The notes under the pieces were generated by a model that worked only from the letters and a program-made list of their open reading frames with translations, did no database searches and was not told the DNA's origin. The translations under genes were made by a program, and so were the position numbers. A stretch of 41,034 bases of DNA from Cerrena zonata (taxonomy: Eukaryota; Basidiomycota; Agaricomycetes; Polyporales; Cerrenaceae), in NCBI GenBank assembly GCA_038087015.1, contig JASBNA010000137.1:1-41034 (forward strand), in the 5' to 3' direction. How positions within the stretch are numbered: position 1 is the stretch's first letter; each line of letters opens with the position of its first letter. Below are positions 20,965-31,457 of the stretch, piece by piece.

Positions 20965-23095
20965 TTAAACTTTAAACTCCTTCAACCATCCTTTCACAAA
21001 TTCAACCTCCTGTGCGTGAATTTCCTGGATCGTAGGTGGTTCTTGGGAGGGATCTGCTAGTCCATTCTCGTCATAATGGTGAACGGCACCTGCCAGTGTA
21101 CAAAGGTTAGCAGAGACATCTTCGAATAGAACGGAGTGACTGACCTTTGATCAACTTGAACGGCCTTTCTGCGGTATCAGGCCGGGACTTGGCTTCGTCG
21201 GCATGTGCTGTGTTGGGTCTCCACGGGTCAGCTGAAGGTGAATCAGGGTTTCAGTCTCAGATCATCCCTCGTATTCCGAGAAGAAAGGTTAAGCTCACCT
21301 TCACCATCGACGATGGCTAACTTGTCGTGAGCGATGTTCAGGCCACCCAATTTATTTACATCGGCGACATTGGGTAGTTTTGGAACAGTGAAATGTTCGC
21401 CTGGTGGGTAGGCCTGGGGGCCGAGCAATGGGTTTTGGTCAGTGGGTGTGAATTTGGAATTCTTGGGGACTTACGAAATCGCACAGGATACGCAAATAAT
21501 CAACAGTAATGAACTTGGAGATGATTCGTGGATGGTTCGCGGGAGGAGCGGCCTAATGAATAACAAATAAGTAAGCGTCTGGTTCCCTCGTAGTTGAACA
21601 TATTGTTACGTACAGCGAAGAAGCCCCATTGAGTACAAACTTGGAAGTCCCATAGCCTCCAGGTTTGACTCAGATCAGTAGCCTGATAAATGGTGGGATC
21701 AAAGGATCCGAAGCACTAGAATTCGAAATCCATTTAATGACTCTGAAAAAGCTGGATGAATGTTGTTTGAATGAACTCACGTCATCCTGAGTTTGAGAGC
21801 CCCTGCACGAAGAAACAAACGTCTAACATCCGATCAGTCATAAAGCGCTTTACTGTGTGCTAAGACGTACCTTGTTGATGTACGATGCGTAGTTTACTGT
21901 TGCGGAGCTAACAGAAATGCCCTTCGTGATCTCTACCTTGTTGCTGTCTGGTTTACCTAATGCAGTACAGAAATCTGCAAAGTCGGTACTTCCAACTGCC
22001 GGATCCCAATTGTTATTTTGCCAATTTCCAAGGGGGAACTGTAGAGAGAACGTTTATTAACTTCCTTCATATTGAATTCACTCGAGAAAGGGTTTAAGAC
22101 ATACCGAAATGAGATTCCCGACATCCTCCACATGCGTAATGTTCGGCACTCCAAAGAACCCTTGAATTAAGCTTCTCGTGCTATTGCTCGACAGTAACTT
22201 GTCGAACTCCAAAACCGTCGTCTCAACTTGTTTAATACAGTCCTGATCAGCGAAACGTCTGATAATATCGTAGTACTGCCAATTATCGATGGTCGCGAAA
22301 GTGACTCCGCTAGAAGCAATAGCACCAAAGACGATATCCGGGTAAAGGACTTTCATGTGAGCTGAACGTGCACCTGCATAGGACCCCTAAAAGGAACAGG
22401 ACATTGAATACGAATATTAGTACTGTGAAAAAGAAATGGGCGCACTCCATAGTAGATCCAAGGCGTGTTCGGGGCAGTGATGTCATCGCTGAGACCTGGA
22501 ATTTGGACATGCTGCATAAAGTTTGCAGAGTCTGCTGCTGCTTGCTCAATGTTGAGCCATCTAGAAAATCACATGATATTTCATTATAAACCCTTCGTAT
22601 ACAGCGAAGTAATCGATTTGCATACCTCAGCGAATCAGTTGTAAAGTTCTGCACGGGAACCGATTTGCCATAGTATCGGTGTTCAAGCACGATACCCAAT
22701 CCATTCGTCGCATTTGCAAGGATATCTACTATTCCAGTATCCAAAAATGATAGACGGCCAGCTCCACTCGTCTCTCCACCATCCAAAACAATAACGGGGC
22801 CTCCAGACTTATAATGCCTAGTGCTCACCCAGTAACGTTGGGGAAAGGTAAATCCCGTATCCACGGAATGGTCAAGAGGTTGGGTGAAATTAAACTGGGG
22901 AAAGGTGGCTGCTAGCGTTGTTAAGGAGGCATCACCACTGGGTTCTTTCGCGTTAACGAACGATAGTCCATTTGTAGATTGCTGCAAGTGATCCCTGAAC
23001 AATTTGCTTCCTCCACGGAATGGGGTCAAGGCATCCGCACACAAAGTCGCGAGGGCAAGGACACAGAATTGAACAAGACCCATTCTCGTCGTCAT
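20965..23095 (-). CDS. Secreted serine peptidase, family S28 (prolyl carboxypeptidase-like), 527 aa
   Basis: Ten minus-strand exons: 23095-22626, 22560-22446, 22386-22105, 22038-21871, 21822-21781, 21715-21614, 21552-21475, 21413-21299, 21231-21145, 21089-20965. All are GT-AG and the frame is maintained. S28 enzymes cleave after proline. The nucleophile motif GGSYAG is at 195-200 (Ser197), and its codons are split by intron 2. The Asp is in ADPWRP (Asp459) and the His in GAVHHYDENG (His490/491), so the triad is complete. A hydrophobic leader (LVQFCVLALATLCADA) indicates secretion. Several N-glycosylation sequons (NFT, NAT, NST, NIT) are present. For the 42-nt exon 5 I chose acceptor gttag at 21823, because the alternative gtgcag would put TGA in frame. 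A second in-frame Met lies four codons after the first. Confidence 0.92.
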
Positions 23096-24290
23096 ACCAG
23101 GTACAGTGACGACGCCAGGAGTAGGGGTTCTGGCCGATAAAACGCTCTACTTATATGTATTCGTGCATCTTTTGTTAATCAGCCAGGGCTTAGGCGACCC
23201 TGCTGATCCGATGCAGTGTGGTTGTCCGGTACTTCTGAGACAAAAATGGGTAGCAGGTTGCATGAACGGGATGTGGACCACATGGACAGAGGTGAGAGAA
23301 GCTGGGGTTATGGGGGATTATACCGTATGCCGTCTATTATACGATATGCACTATTGGACACGAAGTAATGACTTGACTCGGATTGTGATGTGTTTTTTGT
23401 CTCTTGTCATAGTCTGATTGTACCGCTAATCTCAGTACGCTCGAGAACAATTTCAAAGACCCACATACCACTACGAACGGTAAAGATACGTTTACGAAAG
23501 GTAGTTATTCAGTATCGAGTAAGATCTTTCCATGTGGTTGAGGAGATAGAGATGACCGCTGAGGATCCAAAAATAACCTTGCTATCTCTTCGGGCGGTAC
23601 CGAAAAATATTATTTAAATTGAGTAACTAAGCACACTATTAATGAGTATTTCGTACTATAAGTTGTAAAATATTTCTTGCTACTTACCTACATCCTTTGA
23701 TAGTGCCAATGACAGCTCCGAGCACTCACCGGATCTTTTCAGAGCCTTCTGACGAGGATAGCGCAGTAAATTGCCAATAAAACATCATGTCATAAGACAA
23801 GCTTTCGTGCTGGCAGGGCTACTATGGCAGTCGGGAGTCCGAATCTGCTCCGTGGATCTCACGGGAGGAAGGTCAGCCATCTAAAACCATAGGAATGATC
23901 ATTGCAAGTCTAACAGTCCATTCAAACACAACACCTCATGACATCGTGTCGGTGTGTGAGTATCCGAATGTATGGCTTCCATCGTAAATGACTTGGGGGC
24001 GAACGTGGCGTTGATTTCTATGATTTTTTTAATTACAGCTCTTTGAATTTTTGCATCCTACGGGAAATTTTGGAGGTATCGATAGAGTCACGGAATGTTG
24101 TACTCTTTCACTTCTTCAAGTGCACCGGGGACGACTGTCTTCTATCTCCTTGATATTATTGCTACTCCTTCATGCGATAATTATATGAGGTATCAATCAA
24201 TGAATCAAGGTAGCGGACACCGTCCGCGTTGGTTTGTGTTTGTCATTGCTGGATATGCATGTCAGTCGATCTAACGTCGCAATACTCACG
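23096..24290. other. Intergenic region with S28 peptidase promoter
   Basis: No supported gene. The left end serves as promoter of the S28 peptidase gene and the right end as the former promoter of the terpene synthase pseudogene. A 103-codon + frame at 23106-23417 shows no domain. Confidence 0.5.
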
Positions 24291-25230
24291 ATGACTACCT
24301 CAAGCTACACTTTACCCGACTTCGTCTCTCAAAGCCCCTACAAACTTCGAGTAAGCCCTCTAAACGAAGTGTTAACACACAACACGGAGAAGGGGTCTTG
24401 AAGCTTGAATACTGACCACTTTCATGATGAGAAACTGAAAAGCTTTCTCGAGACTGGAGGCGGCTCCCTTGCTGGTTATTGTTATCCTGATGCAGATGAA
24501 TTCCATCTCCAACTTGTCTTCAACTATATGGAATGGCTCTTCTGCTTCGATGATTACTCGGACAAGTGCAAGAAAGGTGAAGCAAGAATCATTGGAGATT
24601 TTGACATTTAATGATTTCCAGAGCGACGTACCGGTATGCTAGTTGGTCAAAGGGTGAGTTAGCTTTTTTTGGCACTGATAGTAATCTTGATACTATAATT
24701 GAATATTAGTTTCATTTGTCGTCTTCTCCAAGTAGCTGGACCACGATTCATGCGACGATTTCTTGACACTATCAACTCATATGTGACAATTGTCGTCCGG
24801 GAGACTGCATACAGAAAGGAAACCACTCCTGACATAGAAGCTTACATCATATTAAAAAACTAGTGGATCACACTCCAGCTTCGTCCTAATCGAATCCGTG
24901 ACTGGTACAGATCTTCCCGACGCAGCCTTAGATCATCCGCTCATCCGCTCTATGGAGATGACTACCAATGATTGGACGTCCTGAACAAATGTGAGTTTAG
25001 TATTCTCCCTTTCGGCGATGAACTGATCTTGTTTCCAGACCTACTCTCATAAAATAAGGAACGAGCTGTTGACGATACACATAATATCTTCGCAGTCATC
25101 ATGAATGAAGGCAAAGTATATCTGCAAACCGCAATGGACCAAGCCGGTGACATGTGTCATACAGTAATTGATCGTTGGATCTTTGCATTGGAGCGATCAA
25201 CTGATAAATCTGTGTTGTTACCTCGATGAT
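24291..25230 (+). pseudogene. Degenerate sesquiterpene synthase (class I terpene cyclase)
   Basis: Homology runs in order along an intact-enzyme layout. It opens MTTSSYTLPDF at 24291, then YCYPDADEFHLQL and the first metal-binding motif FDDYSD (about 24546-24563). Next come RFMRRFLDTINSY, IEAYIIL and SSFVLIES. The NSE region is DLLS-stop-NKE near 25038-25061, and after it come DDTHNIFAVIMNEG and GDMCHTVIDRW. Lesions: TGA at 24399 and TGA at 24982, both where family members have Trp; TAA at 25050 where they have Tyr; a one-base shift in an A-run near 24857; TAA at 24609 in a region with poor splice signals; and no recognisable C-terminal end. The gene once made a farnesyl-diphosphate cyclase but cannot do so now. 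The 3' limit is approximate. Confidence 0.82.
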
Positions 25231-26292
25231 ACAGAAGTCCTTTGGTTAGTCAAAGTCTCCTGCCATTGTATACATGCTACAATAGAACGGACCGCTAGAA
25301 ATACGACGCACATCTTCATGAGGCGAGCGGTAAGCCAATGACAGCACAGACTTGGTGAAGAGGCACGCGGGTCTGCACTACGTCATAACCACATCGAAAG
25401 ATAGTGACATACATGGTGAGCAGTAGGCCCATTCCTGCTGTCAATTGTGTATTGAACATCATCAGCCGTAGAAGCTCCTACAATTCAGTGCTCTCCATCA
25501 ATCTGATATCACACTGACAGGAAACCTTGTATGACACTGTGCATGGCGTACAGCATTTCGTATTTTTGACTTATCGAATGCTGGAGGTGAATCGGCTGAC
25601 CTTTTACGATTCCTGAAGAATGAAGAAGAATCGTTTTATATACCTGGACTTGCTGGGGCGCTTGTACCGTAACGCGATTTCATGTCTGATCCTAAACTAG
25701 GGTTATCTGTATTTTACATTTTACATCTGCTTCTTCCTATAAAATATCATCGTTTTTTGTACTGTTGAACTCACAGGGACTTTCTGAGCAGAATGATACC
25801 CTCAATGTTTCTCTCATATTGCTTCATGAGTTCCAATGCAAGGTTTTATGTTTGCTTTGTATCATGTGACTCGCTCACCGTGGGAAAAAGGCAACTTTGT
25901 ATTGAGGATAACAAAGATATTTGTATTGTGGTAACAAAACTCTATGGATGAGACTATATATATCAAATCCCAACCATATGGGACGGTTGAGGCACCTATG
26001 AGCTCGCATTGAGTAGACGAGTCTAAAGCTTCTTTCCGCAAGGGAACCAGAGCAAAACTGACCAATCTATAAGCTAATTTCCGAAAATTTTCAGTTATAC
26101 AGTACAAAAGATATGGAATATAAGAGTCATTTCACCACCGATTTGGATGTGGAAGGCAGCGTTGGATTCGCACTGCAGAGAAGAACCCAGGCATGTGTGA
26201 AAGACCTCACGCTTCGAGGTATGAGGTGAAAGAGCAGAACGGTAGCTCTGTTAGTGACGAAACTGTTATACAAAACCTGCACGAAACCAGAC
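25231..26292. other. A/T-rich spacer, possible remnants of the terpene synthase 3' end
   Basis: No clear gene. Short stretches after 25231 might be the eroded end of the terpene synthase, but no C-terminal motif such as WSFxxxRYFG can be found. Confidence 0.4.
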
Positions 26293-26347
26293 GTTCAAGC
26301 TACCGTTGGATTCGTCTCATTGAGACGAGCTCAGCGGTAGCTTGAAC
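26293..26347. repeat. 55-bp inverted repeat (near-perfect hairpin, 27-nt arms)
   Basis: Left arm 26293-26319 and right arm 26321-26347 are complementary at 23 of 27 positions around a one-base centre. Each arm has a perfect outer 13-nt block (gttcaagctaccg) and an inner 7-nt block (cgtctca). In RNA, three of the four mismatches would be G-U pairs. It lies about 240 bp before the small HicA-like gene. Confidence 0.85.
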
Positions 26348-26499
26348 ATCGCAATCGGTGCATAACCGACTTCGGGATACTGAGAATTGGATTTGAGTCA
26401 GTTGTTTGTTTGGAACGTTGATTTGGCGTATATGATCGGGAGCCTACATGGACCCACAGCGGCGTTATGTGATAGTTTCCCGCTCGTTCAGCTCTTCAT

Positions 26500-26583
26500 C
26501 CATCCATACTCCTTCTCTCCTCCTTTCTTTTTCTTCACATTCCGTTCATAATTTCTAACGATTCCGTTCCGTTCTCGTCTCTA
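26500..26583 (+). promoter_or_regulatory. Pyrimidine-rich promoter/leader of the small HicA-like gene
   Basis: A C/T-rich tract (ccttctctcctcctttcttt) ends about 50 bp before the ATG at 26584, as is usual just upstream of highly expressed fungal genes. No clear TATA box is seen. Confidence 0.35.
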
Positions 26584-27115
26584 ATGGCCTCTATTATATC
26601 CCTCCGCCCGGTTCATTTTGCGGTAAGTTTCAATGTATCGTGTATTTGGAACGTTCTCACTCGTTTGGAAACTGCAGCTAATTACTGGTATGTTCGGTGA
26701 TGCGCCAACCGAAGTACCTTATCGTGCTCTTTTGAACGTACGTATCCGTCCTTCACACTTATTGTTACGTTACTAAATATTTGCAGACTCTTGAGGCATG
26801 TGGAGTGCAGCTCACGAAGACACGAGCTGGACACACCCTGCTGTTCCCTGTCGGAGGCGGCGGTACTACAGTTGGACTTCATCGGGTGAGTACTGTCTTT
26901 TTTGCCATAATTGCAATACTAATCCTCGTAACTGGTGTTTATTAGCCGCACAAGAGCAGTCCTCGGTTCATCGATCGATGGACCGTAATTAAGTGAGTGG
27001 TCGTACTTGTATCCAATGTACCCTTCTAATACAAAAAAGAGTTCGCAATGACATGAGGGACAGGTGGGGATGGTCCCTTGACACATTCCGTGTTATCGCA
27101 GACGAAGATGATTAG
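26584..27115 (+). CDS. Small protein with HicA-like (dsRBD-like) domain, 106 aa
   Basis: Five short exons: 26584-26622, 26678-26737, 26787-26885, 26946-26992, 27040-27115. GT-AG introns join in frame, and the ORFs of the single exons are too short to notice alone. After about 33 residues, the core (about residues 34-90) reads TLEACGVQLTKTRAGHTLLF, then TTVGLHRPHKSS, then VIKVRNDMRDRWGWSLDTF. This follows the HicA layout: helix, GxH-x-x-x-F strand, a strand ending near a second His, then a helix with an aromatic end. His49 would be the active-site-like residue. HicA proteins in bacteria are small mRNA-binding or mRNA-cleaving proteins paired with HicB. No HicB-like neighbour is visible. The domain call is an inference from pattern; RNA binding and catalysis are untested. 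Confidence 0.6.
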
Positions 27116-27428
27116 TCGGTTCTTGTCTCTATTTCTTGTTTCTTGCATATATCAGCATCATGTACAATTACCTTTTTGAACACACTCTTTCTTGTCACCT
27201 GTAGTATTCCTTGTATTCCTAAATTTCTTGATACATCCAACGATCCTTACATCTTGATTGATTCACTCACTGTTTATATGTAGTACCTAATGGACTAATG
27301 TAATATACCCGTCATATGATAATGTATCATCGGATACTCTATTGGAGACATATATCTAAGCTCTACACATATAAGAATGAGTGTTATCATACTTTCCCAT
27401 TGCATCTTGAACATTTTCAAACGCGACA

Positions 27429-27500
27429 TTACGAACCTTTTAACGCCCATTGCGAACCTTTTAACGCCCGGCACGAACCTTTTAACGCCCAGAACGAACC
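27429..27500. repeat. 21-bp tandem repeat, three copies plus a partial
   Basis: Units begin at 27429, 27450 and 27471, with a partial at 27492. The unit is of the form gcacgaaccttttaacgccc plus one base. The same consensus forms the array at 36112. The period is 7 codons; one frame reads NLLTPxx. Confidence 0.9.
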
Positions 27501-27778
27501 CCGTTCAAAGCTCTATATCCCAAGTCTGTATGCATAGCTTATCAACTAGCACGATAAATGCAGACCCGTGGTATTATGCTGTGAGATTGGAAGCTATGAA
27601 TGTATATATGTACTACCAAACCGAATACATGAACGTACAACCTGTATCCCATTTTTGTAGTGGAGATCTTCACAGCCGGCACATTAGTTTATTGGACTTC
27701 ATAAGCAACCATTTCAGTATCATGCGTAATATAATCACTGCAGCTATCGCCGTGCGCCCTTATCATGATGATGATATC

Positions 27779-27800
27779 GTATATATATATATATATATAT
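27779..27800. repeat. AT dinucleotide microsatellite
   Basis: About eleven alternating TA units lie 94 bp before the chosen start of the first F-box-like gene. Confidence 0.9.
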
Positions 27801-27893
27801 TTGAAAATGTTTTTCAGCAGGGCAACTGCATCACACATCCTTCCTCGCCGCCATCCCTACCTGACGAATCTGCTCACTGATACCGCTCTTGAA

Positions 27894-29499
27894 ATGCATT
27901 GTGCTCTCTACAATCAAGATTTATTATTCAACATTGCTATGTACTTGCACATGTTGAGCGCTGCTCGAAATCCGGATCTGTTAGCGTTTGTTTTGACTTG
28001 TCGCTCGTTCTGCAAGCCAGGTCTAGACGTATTGTGGATGCATATTCATGATCCTTTCCCTCTCATGAGACTTGCACCTGGTTACATGGATGTCGAGGAT
28101 GATTACATGCCAGATGTAGGCTATCTTAATATATCGACTTCCTCACTCGCTCACAGATCTTCACCAGGAGTCATGGGCTACATTCCTTAGTTATAGCAAG
28201 AGGATCAGATTCCTATCAAGCATCGTCCATAACTACGACGATACTTTCTATAGGAGTCTCAGGACAGTCCCCGGAAATCTGTTACCAGGTATCCGTCATC
28301 TCGTATGGTATCCCGAATCCCTACTTGGTCTCCAGAGGATATATTTTGCGATTTCCCACTTCTTACACACGCTTGAGCTGTGGATCCCCGCCAAGGATGG
28401 TATGGTTATCGGTGCAGTAGAGAATAGCAATGTTCTCTTAACCCGTTTGTCCCAATTATGCCCGAACCTGGAGAACCTGCATTTCGACAACGCCCCCTTT
28501 TTCCTCATCAGCCCTCACGACGTTGAATGTGCATCCCAAGCATTATGTTCATTCCATCGTCTCCGTATATTGGATATGAAAACGTCATACAAGACCTATC
28601 CCATCACCCTCGAATCCCTTCGCTTTCTGGCCAATCTTCAGACATTGGAACACCTCGCTGTCTACGTGGACGATGACTTTTTGCCTCCATGGGGTCCACA
28701 CCTATTCATTCTCCCGTCTCCATTTCCGTCCCTCGTTGAGATATCCTTAACATGGGATAACACCGAAACATCGGAGCTCATTGGCTCAATAATCGCATCA
28801 ATATCTTCCCCTCTCATCAAAGTGGTGAATCTTTTCCCCCGATACGACATCGCCCCGTCTGATTTAGAGGCTGTCCTCGAGGCTGTTGGGGGCCATCAGT
28901 CCGTAGGCCGTGTGGGTATATCCCATGTGCATTTCAAGCACGACTCCGAGGAAATAGACTACGACATTGACATTCCTGATCGCACCATCTTTCCCCTATT
29001 TCGCCTGCGCCACATCTTCAGTTTTGAACTGGAAGGCTTTATGCTGGAGTACGAAGATCTCCTGGTGTACCGTATGACTCAAGCTTGGCGTAATTTGATT
29101 ACCGTGATTGTCAGCGAGTTGGATCATCATGGTCAACTGCGGCCTGCTGTTGATATCCTGGACCTTCAGTGCTTTGCCAAGTCAACACCGTACATTCGCG
29201 AAATAAAACTTCCGTTCATCTCCCGTCTCAGGGGTCAGGGACAGCTTCCTTCCGCTCAGCTACGGCCTGGGGGACAAGTTAATCCCATTACTCTACATCA
29301 TGGATGGACCATATCTCCGAACGCCTTATTGGCAGCGTCCTTCTTATACATCGTTTTTGGATCGTTGAACCTGGTGGGGATCGACTCGGGGGGAAGGGAT
29401 GATTTGGATAAGGCTCTTAGATGCATACTCCAGAATAGGGACCTTGACGGTAGAGTAATGTGGCATAGGCTTCCCTATAGACGGTGGGATACCCTCTAG
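27894..29499 (+). CDS. F-box/LRR-like protein, first of a tandem pair, 517 aa
   Basis: Two exons: 27894-28115 and 28168-29499. The ATG at 27894 (MHCALYNQDLL) matches the start of the downstream paralogue better than the ATGs farther upstream in the AT-repeat leader. Residues 1-55 form an F-box-like module: DLLFNIAMYL, then LLAFVLTCRSFCKPGLDVLW, which is the usual 'cskswr..alp.LW' pattern of agaricomycete F-box proteins. The rest is leucine-rich-repeat-like, with repeated L-x-x-L steps from about residue 110. The acceptor is uncertain: cttcaccag (28167) keeps the frame, whereas tcacag (28156) does not with this donor. Such proteins usually recruit substrates to SCF ubiquitin ligases; the substrate is unknown. 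Confidence 0.78.
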
Positions 29500-29647
29500 T
29501 AGTATTTACATATAATGCATGTAATGAAACATAAGTATAAAAGCAATAAACATTGGCGATTAACTAGGCTTTCAAACAACCTTCGTTCTTTTGGTATGAT
29601 ATAGCTTACATCTTAAACACAAACATACACCATCATCAGCCTTCACT

Positions 29648-31387
29648 ATGCACCGCTGCCTCCTGATAGACGAGCTACTTCGTATTATTGCTTACGATCT
29701 ACGTCAGGATGTTTACCCTGTTCAAAGAGAGAATAGCGACTTGGTTAATTTTATACTGACGTGCCAGACGTTTTGTGAACCGGGCTTAGATATCCTATGG
29801 GATCATTTGGTTGACCCTCTTCCTTTGGTGCATCTGTTTCCAAACAGATATACGTTGTCTCCAGATTGTGAAGAATCTACACGGGCTACAGGAGAGGTCA
29901 TTTATGATTCGGACCATGATGGACTCGATTCAGAGTCATCCGGAGACGAGGAAGAAAATTCGGATGGAGAGAGATCTATTCAGAGTGCCTCGTTATCGGT
30001 CAGACGGCAGGTATGTGTGGTCACATATAACATTCAACTCAGGGCCTAATATCGCTACTCGTCTTAGAGGATATATGACCTCACGTCCATTCCTACTGCA
30101 GCCCAGTGGGAGAGATTCGACTATTATGCCAGACGTATCAAGAGGCTAGACTATGAGCTCGACGTATATCACCCTTACCTGTCAAAGCTTGCTCAGGGTC
30201 GAGTAGGTCGTGCCCTTCTTCCGAACCTTCGATGTCTTTTATGGAATACTACCAATGTCGCGCTGTTCGACCATATACAGCTATTCCTTCCCAAGACATT
30301 GATTTCGCTCAAGGTCTATGGCCTCACAACCAAGACATCCCTCCGGCTCCTCGAACTCTTATCTGAACGTCAACCGAGTCTGGAGATGTTTCATTTCTCA
30401 CATGGGAATCTGGATATAACACATAAGGAAGCTATCACTTTCAGTTCGCTGATATCCCAATACACGAATATGCGTTCCTTGGTGGTAGAATGCCATTTAA
30501 ACACGTTCCCCATCAGCAAGGATGCCCTCCAAGCCCTTTCCATGTTGCCACACCTGTGCCGCCTTTGGATCGAAGTTGATTCTGAGCTTATGGATTCGAG
30601 TATGCCAGTCCACATTGACGACTCTTCCAAATTCCCCAGTCTATGCCATTTCACAGTTATATGGCGCAATAATCTGTCTACCCGTGCTGTCGACACGATA
30701 ATCAAGTCCATACATTCACGAAAACTATACAGTGTATTACTGTATCCCAGATTTGCCTTTGTGGAGGCTAATTTGGTTGATATTGTTTCGTCACTATCCC
30801 ATCATACATCTCTTTGTATGCTCCGAATACTACACCGAGATCCTATGATATATCGCCATCATGCGGGAACGCATTCGACTCCTATTGCTACAAAAGCACT
30901 TATCCCCCTCTTCCGCCTCTCGAACTTGGAAATAATTGTGCTAGAGGGGTGTATTCTGGATTTTACAGGATCACTCATTAAGGATATGGCCACATCCTGG
31001 CCTCGTCTGCAAAACATTCGGATAAAGGAGAGAAACCGTATTTGCCCAGATTCACGGATGGACGTTCTTGATCTTATGCATTTCGCGACGCAGTGCCCTG
31101 ATATACGTGACATTTCCATCCCCTTTTACTCTGATCTTGCACACGCCGAGGATATACCCCACTGTACACTTCCAGACCCTGACAGCACTGTCGTTGTAGA
31201 TGGTACATGGGCTGATGTAGGAGAACTCATGTATACCGCTGCATTTTTGCATACCGTGTTTTGTAAACCACACATTCGCGGGCATATAGGTTCCCGAATT
31301 TCTGGTATGGGATTACGGGAGGCAAGGATGTGGCTTACAATAAGACCCAATGATGATGGTACCATCCGATGGGAAGAGAGAGTGTAG
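29648..31387 (+). CDS. F-box/LRR-like protein, second of a tandem pair, 560 aa
   Basis: Two exons: 29648-30010 and 30068-31387, GT-AG, phase 0. The N-terminus MHRCLLIDELLRIIAYDL, followed by LVNFILTCQTFCEPGLDILW, is an F-box-like module clearly related to the upstream gene. It is followed by DPLPLVHLFP, where the first gene has DPFPLMRLAP. An acidic Ser/Asp/Glu insert (about 90-115) precedes the intron and is absent from the paralogue. The C-terminal 440 residues are LRR-like. Gene order, strand and intron position point to tandem duplication. A role as an SCF substrate receptor is inferred from family knowledge. Confidence 0.8.
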
Positions 31388-31457
31388 TTATTGTAATGTG
31401 TTCGGTACCGGCTCCATTCGTAGATACAATACTACCACTTCGCATGCGTGGATAAAT

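Larger units (their letters stand above)
27116..27893. other. Intergenic region holding a minisatellite and an AT microsatellite
   Basis: No supported gene. It contains the 21-bp repeat array at 27429-27500 and an alternating AT run at 27779-27800, then the 5' leader of the first F-box-like gene. Confidence 0.5.

Noticed and set aside
24291..25230. RIP-like mutation (C to T in CpA) as cause of the terpene synthase stops
   Set aside because: The two Trp-to-TGA changes correspond to CpC, not CpA, targets on the other strand, and the TAA plus frameshift do not fit either. Ordinary decay explains them.
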